DNA from: Branchiostoma floridae
Lineage: Eukaryota; Chordata; Leptocardii; Amphioxiformes; Branchiostomatidae
Assembly: GCF_000003815.2 (NCBI RefSeq)
Contig: NC_049986.1
Span: 11,325,354-11,389,353 of the forward strand
Length of the DNA: 64,000 nt
Reading direction: 5' to 3'
Positions 37,052-46,933 of this stretch are shown one piece after another; position 1 is the stretch's first letter, and the number at the start of each line of letters is the position of its first letter. Under the pieces are notes generated by a model. That model saw nothing but the letters and a program-made list of their open reading frames with translations, had not been told where the DNA came from and did not search any database. A program made the position numbers and the translations under genes.

Positions 37052-39780
37052 ATGGCGGCACCGGGAGCAAACGCGTCCACCATTCCGGTAAGTCACTGTT
37101 TGGCGAACTGTTGTGTGAATCGTGCGTTATGACTCTAGAGATAACAAAACTGGCCTTGTCTTTTGGACCTATTTCATTCTATTAAAACCATATTTAGATA
37201 CGAAAAAAGTGGTATCCATTCTGGTCTGAAATTCTACTGACCGTCGGACACATTTTCAAATTGGTATTTTGCCACATGAGCGGTGTGATCAACAAATATG
37301 CACTTAAGGTTGAAATCGTTATATATGATACAACAGGCTACAGATAGTACGTGCGGTCACAAGGTGTGTTTGTTTACGTGAAATTACATTTAGACGATTA
37401 ACGTTATGTTTTATTCCAGTTAGATTCCAAACGTTAACGTTATATGATTATATGTTAACATTATAGATCTAGTGAAGTCGACATGCATGACATGCACATG
37501 GGCAAAAGAATGACCGTGCGTGTATTTGTTTGTCTGGTGCTCTTTATGTGCGAAACGTCCTTGAAAGTGTGCCATATGCGCAGTGTTGAAGAAGAACGCC
37601 TAGCGAATATTGCCTAAGGGCAGTCCTGTCAGAAACCCTAGCCTGTAAACACTCCAGACCAAGTAGTGCTGGGTTTCAGGTGGGCGTTCCTTCTAGTTCA
37701 AAATACGACACGCTGAACCGTGACACCAGGAGGATGAATGTGATCATTAATTTTACGACAATGATATGAATACAGTGAAAAATGTGCAATGTAAGTAATA
37801 ATAAATAGTAGACCCGTATGTAAACAATGCCATTTGACAACGCCCCATTTTCTGTCATATCATTCCGCACCACTTAGGAAACCATGGTTGTGGGATTGCA
37901 AATTACTAGTAGATGTTTGGGCGAGTAGAATTCCTGCCTTTTCTGAGAACATATTTTCCCTCTATCTCAATGCCGTGTATATCATTGCATGCATGCACAG
38001 CATTCATGAAAATTGTTTCAAGAGTTTATATATTGTTTTCTTCCAGGCAAAAGAAGACCCTACCAGAAGGCGAATAGTTCATGGTACAACTCCGATCGCG
38101 AGGCCAGAGGTGACGGACTGTTTAGTGCTGATAGAATTGATGTACAGGTTCATCTAGAGACCGTGGGGTGATCTGTTCCAGGCCACGGTCGTGGAATTCG
38201 TCACTTAACAGAACTCTGCGACCGAAATACTTATAAGTCCTGGGGCCTTGAAGTTCATCGACTTGATGCAGTTCACAGCCATATGCTGTTTATTTTTAAA
38301 TTATGGGACTTATTTGACGTGTGCGTGATGTGTTTCATGGCCACATGACTATATGGTTAAGGCCAGGGTTCGGGGCAGAGTAAGGGTAAGGGTTATTGTT
38401 GGGGTGAGTGTATTTCCCTCCGTAGCCGCAATCCACGGCCTCTGGAACTAGCTCGGAAATCATAATGATTATCTATCTTAAATCTTTTTAAGTCGATGTA
38501 AATTCATGACATAACAACAAAACAATGAGTCACACTAAATATATGGCAAAATTAAGCTTATAATTCAACCTCCTGATTGTTGTCGTTTCACGCTTTATTA
38601 GGCACTAGGTACAGGCAATCAGAGACTGGGACCGATCAAAGACTTGAAGAAGTACAATGAACACGAGACTTTGTCTCAGGGCTATCTGAACGCGTCTCTG
38701 CTGTCAGCAAACGCCTCTCAGGTACGTCAGTTGTTGTTTTTACTACTTTCTGTACTTGTAGTATTTGTTATGTACTTTTGTAAATTCCTTCGTTGATGGC
38801 GACACGGAAATGAGCTGTAAGCTTGAGTATGGCGTCATCATGTCCTATATTGCAAAAACAGGTACTTCACACTGTCAATTACATTTTGTATCTCCGGTTG
38901 AATTTTGATAGCCAGAGGGTTGTCAAATTACAAAATCGACATAAAGTCGAGCGTACGTATGTATACGTATGCAGATTTCTGCCTGGTATCCGATAGCTTT
39001 GACTGACCCGGTCTGAGACTCGGTGACTTGCGAACATTGCCGATCCCTAAAATCTAGGTGGATCCACAGCGATATCGAGAGAACACCGGCTGCATTCCTT
39101 CTGAAAACGTCCCTTTAGAACTGACAGACTTGTCCGGGAACTCCTTTCCCTGCTGTGTGATGACGGTCCATCGGACTAGCTTTGTAGATATGAACTCTGT
39201 ACAACATTATTGTTGCCTCCACGCACATACTTTATAAACTCGGAATATGCGAAAATGGTTGATATACTGAATGATTATCTGTTTCGCAGCTTCAGATCGT
39301 GATCCAGTCAGGATTTCCCGGCCCCATGTTCTATGTACAGTTGGTGCTGCTGCTGATCTCCATCGTCCTGCAAGTGGTACATGGTATACTGTTACTCCGC
39401 AAGTATCAGGTAGGTGGCGCTCGTGTATGATTCGTTACTCAAGTCAAATCATTTTAACACCTATTCTCCAAGCAGAGTCGCGGAAATAAAGTAGTAATTG
39501 GGATTTTTTACCGGCTCCCTCCTCTCACGAGGATATAATTTGGCTAGAACCTTTTTTATCTGAATACATAGTATGTAATAATATATTTTCCTTTTTTTTT
39601 TAGATTAACATAGAGACAGCCAACGACAACGATCCCAGTGACGACGAAAAAGACAGCCAGCGGGCCCACAGATACAACAACTGGGCAATGGTGGTCTCTA
39701 TCATCATCATGGCGGTCAACATACTCATTTCCACATTTGGGGCCTCCTTGGTCGGTGCAACCAAGGCCAAGACCGCATGA
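37052..39780 (+). CDS. NINJ: Ninjurin A, complete, 5 exons
   Basis: Small two-helix membrane protein of the ninjurin family. Exons 37052-37087, 38047-38109, 38602-38721, 39290-39409 and 39604-39780 are all phase 0 and give 171 aa. The amphipathic segment reads LSQGYLNASLLSANASQ. The first membrane helix (YVQLVLLLISIVLQVVHGIL) and the second (WAMVVSIIIMAVNILISTFG) are separated by an acidic linker, DNDPSDDEKDSQ. At the positions of human NINJ1 Lys45 and Asp53 it has Glu55 and Asn63. Human NINJ1 uses that Lys/Asp pair between protomers in its lytic filament, so A is predicted to be poor at that assembly. AATAAA lies at 40194-40199. Its closest relative is gene B. Confidence 0.93.
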
Positions 39781-39843
39781 AACAATATTTTCGACTTTTT
39801 TAGATTTTGGAAACAATCAGACGTTTCAGGTAGCATCTACCTA

Positions 39844-39978
39844 TTCTCCAAGTAAAGGTTGGGTCGCGGGGTAGTCACCTCTGCCTAGCTCAAAATGCAA
39901 CAGGCCGGGAATACCAGGAGAGGCGGCCAGTAAAACCCGGTCACTACTTCCCCAGCTACCCAACCTCTGCTTTGAGAA
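39844..39978. mobile_element. MITE family 1 (copy 3)
   Basis: TA-flanked (39842-39843 and 39979-39980). The left end TTCTCCAAGTAAAGGTTGGG and the reverse complement of the right end, TTCTCAAAGCAGAGGTTGGG, match. It lies 60 bp after the ninjurin A stop, in its 3' UTR. A single matching end also occurs at 39464-39476 in the last intron of A. Confidence 0.8.
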
Positions 39979-40099
39979 TAGCAACATGATAATACATGTG
40001 GCAGATACTGTCTCCTGTTCCCAGACGACACATCATGACACCTCTATGAGAACACCTTGCCCCGTTTGGTACAACAAAAGGAATACTTATCAAGGGAAA

Positions 40100-40390
40100 T
40101 CCTGTGGGTTTAAGTTCCAATCAAAGGAAATGTCGTTTTGTCCTCCTTTTAAAGGTCCACCAAATCCAATTTCCAATTTTTTCGGCAAAATTTAATAAAG
40201 AGTTTTCAAGTACCCCGGGGTTTTAAATTGCAGTTTCCCTCCCGGGCTCCCTTTTTTGGGCCAAGCCCACCAGGTCCCCCTTGCTCTTGAAAAGGGTGTC
40301 CGATTTTTGAGAGCAAAATTTTGACCCTTGACCCCTTAATACGGGGGACCCCCAGTTTTTGGGCCCCCCCCCCCCCCCCCCCCCTCCGAA
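40100..40390. other. Homopolymer-rich stretch, possible assembly noise
   Basis: Contains many runs such as CCCGGGCTCCC, TTTTTTGGG, GGGGGACCCCC, and a C run of about 20 near 40366. The texture differs from all neighbouring DNA and resembles a low-quality read end. The poly(A) signal of ninjurin A at 40194 lies inside it. Confidence 0.5.
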
Positions 40391-40504
40391 AGGACGATGC
40401 GACTCTTATCCAGTCGTGCCCGGGCCCTCGTGGCTCGCGGCTCGACGGAGATATTCACAAACACAACTACGAGAACACAGCGTCCTGTATTAAAATGCAC
40501 AGGA

Positions 40505-40722
40505 ACAATGCACAAACAAGTCAAAACCCAGGCGTCTATATCATTAATATTCTTTCATGAGCTACTATTGCTCTAGCGTGCATGCCTCCCTCGGGGCAAA
40601 TGGTAAATGACGCTACGCAGCAGCCAATCAGAAACAACTTCAATGTTGAAAGACCAGTTCTGATGTATACACAGTATGATACCAAGTGGTAAGATACTGT
40701 GACCCAACCCGAAACAAAAAAG
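40505..40722 (+). promoter_or_regulatory. Ninjurin B promoter, conserved with ninjurin A
   Basis: Carries ATGCACAAACAAGTCAAAA, GGCGTCTAT and CAGCCAATCAGAAACAAC followed by AATGTTGAAAGACCAGT, in the same order as the ninjurin A promoter. The CCAAT core is about 95 bp before the start; the extra distance is an insertion absent from A. Confidence 0.7.
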
Positions 40723-43700
40723 ATGGCGACATCAGGCGAACCCAGGTCCCGCCATCCCGGTAGGTGTTCGGTCAGATACGGGTGAACTAGGCGTTAGGAG
40801 ATCAACAAAACTGTTTTGATTTGTTATTGACTCGATAGGAACGAATTGTTAGCGACCACTCTGGTCTACCGGCTGGTCATTTCACCGAGAACAATGACTG
40901 TAGCTATTATTTCTCAGTGTGACTGTATTTCGTAATTAGCAGGATGATATGATGATAAACATTGCGTGTTAAAAGATACAACATAATATAGTCAGTACGT
41001 ATGTTTATTTGGAATTACATGAACGATTATGATTAACTTCTCTAGTAACTAGACAGCCCGAATACGCGCGGAATATAAATCCATTGACAAGAATGTAACA
41101 CAGTCTTCCGAAATAAAGAAAGACTGCGCGAAGAATCATTATTGCCCGACATCATTGTCGAAAGGCACGTAGTCCTGTCATAAACAAAACCGTGCAAACA
41201 CTGCAAGTTTCAGTAGTGCTGGTTTCCAGGTTTATTGACAAAGATTTACGGCTTTATTTACGGCTTTATTACTGTCAATGTCTACACGTGTAGTTGACCC
41301 ATACTATGTATAGCGCTGTCCGTGTAAGGGGCGGTCATATTTTTGTCGTGCAATTTTTTTTGTGGCATGGTTTTCAGCGAGGCAATTTCAGAACAAACCG
41401 CTGAGAAGAAACGTACTACGGTAAATTTCTTTTCAGCTCACCAGACAGCTGGAAATTGTTGGACATTTGTGCCACTGTCCTTAACGTACTGTACGATTTC
41501 GTAAACCTATCACGCGGCGAATATGACTAGAGCGTCATAACACAACATGAAGTGCCCTGGGCGCTGTAAGGCATCTCAACAGAAGGTCACCAGGGTCTGG
41601 GCGGGACTTTATTCAGACTACTACTAGTAACATATAAACATAAACTTTCCGTATATATCAGTCTCTCACTTTATGGGCTTTTATTGACCTAGTGGCAGTG
41701 TATTTTCATGTGTACACAAATTTTGTCAGTTTTATACTCCAATTCCCCCCCAAAGAGATTTCTGGACTGATGAATAATAAGTATGACTGAATATATGTTC
41801 TCACGTACCTGCACCGGGCGTTGGTAGAAAAACAAGCTTATTGTCATTCTAGCGTTTAATTAGCCTGATTTAATCGCTCTTCTATACGGCCCGCCTTACA
41901 TTGTACTGCAGGGATGGGCCAATTAACCCCGGACAGCGGAGTTTGCGTTACACCCTACATTGCACTGCAGGGATGGGTCAGTTTAGCCCCGGACAGACTA
42001 GCCTTTATTTAATTACCACTAGATGTCATGCTAACTCCAACAATTGTGCATGGACGTACATGTATAGCTGAAGGGTGGCATGAGGTAGGCTGGCTAAACG
42101 CTTGCCCTATATATACTCGTAGACAATATCTTAGATATCTGGATAACAAGTAATCAGTACACCAAGCACGTTCAAGATTTAGCTTCACGCTGTAAGGTTT
42201 GTAGATCATTGCGATGGTGAAACTAGATCTTGAACGTGGGGGAGAGTATTGCTGTGTTGTTTACTTTGTGGTGTCCTGTCGATATCATGAAAATAAACTC
42301 TTTGTCGGTATAGGGTAATATAAGATAGATCGTTTTGTCCTCTTTACTTTGTGTTGTTCATTGGCGAGAGAAGCAAGTCAAAGACTCCACTACCATCCAT
42401 TTTAAGGCCGAACAAATCGTTTTATGGCTAAATGTCATATTCATAGATTTTATTATTTTCTGATTAGATGGTAATTCAAATTTCTTCGAGGAACCAAGAA
42501 ATTTATTTTTTACTTACACCACGTAATAAGACCTGAAGGTCAATTCAAGGTGTGACCCGAAGATCACTCCAGAGTTACGGGTTATAAATGTAACAGCATC
42601 TCTTCTCTCTTGGTAAGAAACATCATGATTGAGACCAGTTCAATTGCTCACTAAGAGTGGGGAATAGCTGACCCAATACGCGAAGCAGGGGTTACGAAGG
42701 TTCTGATGGGTTTGTTTACAGCAAGGCCATTTGACCACTTCTATGCAGCTATGGACTATATAGAATGAATAGCAAAAAATTATGGATCCGGATATAGCCT
42801 GTGTACACTAACTCTGTCGAATATCCAAAATAGATTTCTGGTCTTATTTAAGATCCTTTGATATGTTTAGGTCGTTAGGGCTCGCAGCGTTCCCTAACTG
42901 CGAAATGATGAATAAGCAGAACTGATGAATAAGCAGAAAAACATAACAGTCATCACCTTCATGTACGTGCACCTGCCTTCCAGTGCCTTTCGGGGATCAC
43001 AGTACTTTGTGCATTAGACAGCATTCACGACACATATCTTTTTCTTCTTCAGGTTCGAAGCCGACTGACGCCAATTCGCAACCAGAGGTAAGGACTAACA
43101 CAAGAAATGATACTGACTATGTGAATTATCACCCCAAGAAAGTAGAGTCAAGACGCAAAGTCAGGGCCCAGAAACAAAGTCAATGTAGACAAAACGAGAA
43201 AAATACATCACCATGAAATAGTTTTTAAAGAAATTAAACTTGCATTTACTTACCTTTTTTGTTGACTGTCAATTTACAATTCTTTCACGAATTTTCAGAC
43301 CAGCATATCCGCTGGGGGTTTGATCAAACACACTCGGGGCCTGATCAAAGACTTGAACAAGTTCAACAAAAACCAGACTCTGTCTCATGGCTATCTGAAC
43401 GCCTCTCTGCTATCAGCGAACGCGTCACAGGTACGTCATGAAAACCATACCTTTTTAATAATGATAATCTTTTTATCTCTCAGTGTTTTCTCCTTACTTC
43501 CTATCAGTAATCATCTACTTTGCTATGGGTTGTATACGGTCATAATGCTAAATGATAATCTGTTTTACAGCTTCAGATGGTGATCCAGTCAGGTTTTCCC
43601 GGCCCCATGTCCTACGTTCAGTTGATGCTGCTTCTGACCTCTATCGTCCTGCAAGTGGTACAGGGGATACTGTTACTCCGCAAGTATCAGGTAGGTGGCG

Positions 43701-44086
43701 CCCGTGCATGGTTCGTTGACACGCATCGTCACGCAATTTATGTCAAAACTGACGTTGTTTCCATTAGTGTTGACGCAGTCATTAAAGTTACGAAGATAAC
43801 AGACCATAATATAACGTTAGTTGTATTAGCCTTTTTTTTCATTTTCAATTACAAATGCATATATGGCATGTAGATATTCACTTATTTACGTGTTTGTTTT
43901 TTCTGAAAGATCAATATGGAGACAGCCAACGACAACGATCCGAGTGACGACGAAAAAGACAGCCAGCGGGCCCACAGATACAACAACTGGGCGATGGTGG
44001 TCTCTATCATCATCATGGCGGTCAACATACTCATCTCCACATTTGGGGGCTCCTTGGTCGGTGAAATCAAGGCCAAGACCGCATGA
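40723..44086 (+). CDS. NINJ: Ninjurin B, complete, 5 exons
   Basis: Exons 40723-40759, 43053-43087, 43299-43430, 43571-43690 and 43910-44086 give 166 aa. The first intron is phase 1, whereas in A it is phase 0, so the two N-termini differ. The membrane half is almost the same as A (VQLMLLLTSIVLQVVQGILL; WAMVVSIIIMAVNILISTFG); the last exons differ at about 9 of 177 bases. At the NINJ1 Lys45/Asp53 positions it has Gln50 and Asn58. AATAAA starts directly after the stop codon (44087-44092), though it may be too close to serve as the true signal. Confidence 0.93.
41860..41998 (+). repeat. Dispersed repeat family 3 (copy 2), with local doubling
   Basis: Within ninjurin B intron 1. TACATTGTACTGCAGGGATG plus GGCCAATTAACCCCGGACAG is followed by a second version, TACATTGCACTGCAGGGATG plus GGTCAGTTTAGCCCCGGACA. 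Related to 33385-33500. Confidence 0.6.
42005..42510 (+). repeat. Segment of ninjurin B intron 1 duplicated downstream of the gene
   Basis: Matches 44740-45130 in collinear blocks: GCTTGCCCTATATA, CTTAGATATCT.GATAACAAGT (dot marks one mismatch), CACCAAGCACGTTCAAGATT, GTAGATCATTGC and GGCTAAATGTCATAT, with gaps between. Confidence 0.8.
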
Positions 44087-46933
44087 AATAAAATGCCGAC
44101 TGGAATATACAGTGTACCCATTTGTTGATTATTTGGGCATTGTATACGTAGTTGAATTGCAGTCTCTATCAGACTCTCGCCTAGCCGAATAGTACTTTGG
44201 ACAATTTACGAATTAGTACAGAGTGGCAGTAAATTGGCTAATAGTGAACTTGTCGCCCGATGCATACCTATTTATTTATTTATAGCTGGATAGACGGCAA
44301 AAGACTGACTAAAATCCCATTAACAACTTATTTGTCCCTATTTGGCCAAGTTCTTCTCTCTTTTTTTTCCATCTAGCTGACAGGGTTGCTTGGAGACTAG
44401 CTAAATTGTACGCTATGCTAACATAACCATAACATAAACATAACTGGATATATTGAAGCATAACCTTGTGTGACTTACGTAACGCCGGCCCTTTAACTGA
44501 ATGTGCAGTTCATAAAACTTACGATAGGTGACTCTTCGCCTTCTACTTGTACTTCTCTAGTTCAAGGGTAAAGGTCAAGAAGCGTGACTTGAACAAAATC
44601 ACATACAGCCTAAAACTGAACGACTTTATAACAACAACTAGGCGTTTGCCTGATCTATTGAGGTAAGTAGTGATCAGTTTCACGATCAGTGACAAACAAG
44701 TTCGTAGATAATTGGCCTTTAATTAGCACTAAATGTCCTACTCAACCAAACAACTATACATTTGTGTGTGGGTTGTGTGTGGAATGAAGTAGACTGACTA
44801 TACGCTTGCCCTATATACAGACAGTATCTTAGATATCTCGATAACAAGTGATTTGTTCACCAAGCACGTTCAAGATTTAGCTTGAGGCTGTATAGGTCTT
44901 GTAGATCATTGCATGGTGAAGGCATAAAGTCCTTTGTTGTGAGTCGAAATATAAGATGCCTTCCTTTGTTGTAAGGGGAAATATAAGATACACTTTGTTC
45001 AATGGTTGTGTTCCAATTTGTTGTATATTTGTGAGTCGAAGCGATTTTTTTTTCAAGATTTAAGGCTAAATGTCATATATATGAATTGTATTTTCTGATT
45101 ATATGGGTTTCGAAGTTCTTCGCATTCATAGCCGTTATGGCATAGCAGCTGCCCAACGAAAATTATGTTGCAGTCAGAGACAGAGCCTTAAGCAAGCACC
45201 TCGAACAATTATAAGGTCGTGTTGATAGTTTCCAAATGTTGTGTCGGAAAAGATATCGACGAGATTCTGTTGAAACGTCGACCAAATATCTAAAAGGAAG
45301 CGTCATGAATTCTATTCTAACTACAAGACAACAACCTCTGTACATGATAACACTTTACAACAGAGGTACCGTGCTGGATCAAAGGTTCAAAGGTGTCTAG
45401 TAGTTCTTGTTGACAGTTGAATTTGCCAATGATTCAATGCATATAATTCACTAGATAGGCCGATCGCCCAGAGTGCCGAGTTCTGCGTTACTATGTACAT
45501 TACGTTTTGCTAGTGCTCCTTGGACACAATCTCAGCCGATAGCTGAACAATCGAACACTCCGAAGCTGTCATAAAGTCCGTATGGCTGCAATACTGTGTT
45601 GCTAGTACGTGATTTACCTGCTCTATTCACAACATACATTTTAAACTGACTGTAGAAACATCAATCTTTACGCTTTCAAAAGAAGTGTCAGCGTGGCTAG
45701 GACAAGTCTTGGCTACAACTGAATTCCTGCAAATATCTATGTCAGACAAATATTTTGTAAAATCGATATCGTTGAAGAAATCTACACAATGCCGTTGCAA
45801 TCTGAAGAGTTTAAAAAGTGCAAAACGTGGTTAACCATAGTCCGTTCAAATTCAATGGCCATGACGTGGTAAGTGTGCAAAAGGCTTGTGTTGCTGTGCC
45901 GATCGTTATACATCCTGTTCTTAGCATTGAGCAGCATTCAGTAACACACACGTCGATATCAATTAGTGTGGACGATTATGCCAGAGTACACAAAAATGCA
46001 CTGACACGGTAACGCTAAGGTCCTATTGACCTAAAATAGTAAAGAATGCCGACTGGCCTTGGGAGTTAATGCATTAGATGTTGGACTTTGGCCGAGTCTG
46101 GAGATCCCTTGTATAGCCTCATTTCTGAACGTGTGTGAAAAGGCGAGTTACCAAATCATCAAATGTGCTGGCTATATACATGTGGATACGTTGACACATT
46201 GCTTTCGAGAACACCATGGAAATTGGCAATATTTCACATATCTGCTTGGGGTTCACTACGCTGATCGTCATACGCAACAAGGTCGCCGTAGCAAGAATAC
46301 CGTTATCACGGACACGGACACGTACACACACATCTTAGGCCACAGCAAGTATATTTTATGGTTGACATCAGCGCGCGCATTAATTTTCGCCTGATTTCAG
46401 AAAAAAAAAGAATTTTTTTCTTCTGCAGGGATGGTCAACATGACGATAAAGTACCAAAATGAGCAAATATGTTGTGTTGTAGCCTAATAACTGTACTTGT
46501 AGAAGTGACACTTGCGAGGTACCCAGGGCTGTAGTTGTATAAATGAAACTTATTGGATATGTAAAAGTGACACCAATATGGAAGCCATGAGTGTGGTTAC
46601 CAACTTTGTTGGTGATGCCAGTCCACCACACTAGTGTCACTTTTACCACACCAATACATGCCTTAGTACCATGTTTTGTCCCTTTAATTCTTGTTACAAC
46701 ATTCATCACAACATTATGGTGCCTATTTTTAAAAATGTAGCCATCTTGTTTGTTTTTTTCGCCCAATCGCACTATTTTTGCAGTCTGCAGAGGATGTCAT
46801 CCATAAAATTTAATTGCTATGGCCTTATTTGTAGAAAAAAGTTGATGGCCAGGAAGGTACAAAACCTTGATAACATTGAATGTGCCAATCGGTTCGTACC
46901 TCTTAATTGCATCAACAGAATAGAGTCTTATCT
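44087..46933. other. Intergenic DNA between ninjurins B and C
   Basis: No supported coding exon. 44740-45130 is a degraded copy of ninjurin B intron 1. 44928-44990 holds two adjacent copies of a TCCTTTGTTGT..GAAATATAAGAT unit. A 13-bp inverted pair, GTAAAAGTGACAC / GTGTCACTTTTAC, flanks about 46560-46642. A possible acceptor (CATCAACAG) just before 46919 may begin the ninjurin C start exon. Confidence 0.5.

Noticed and set aside
46059-46394. Plus-strand open frame of 111 codons between ninjurins B and C
   Set aside because: No ninjurin or SAM similarity and no good start or splice borders.
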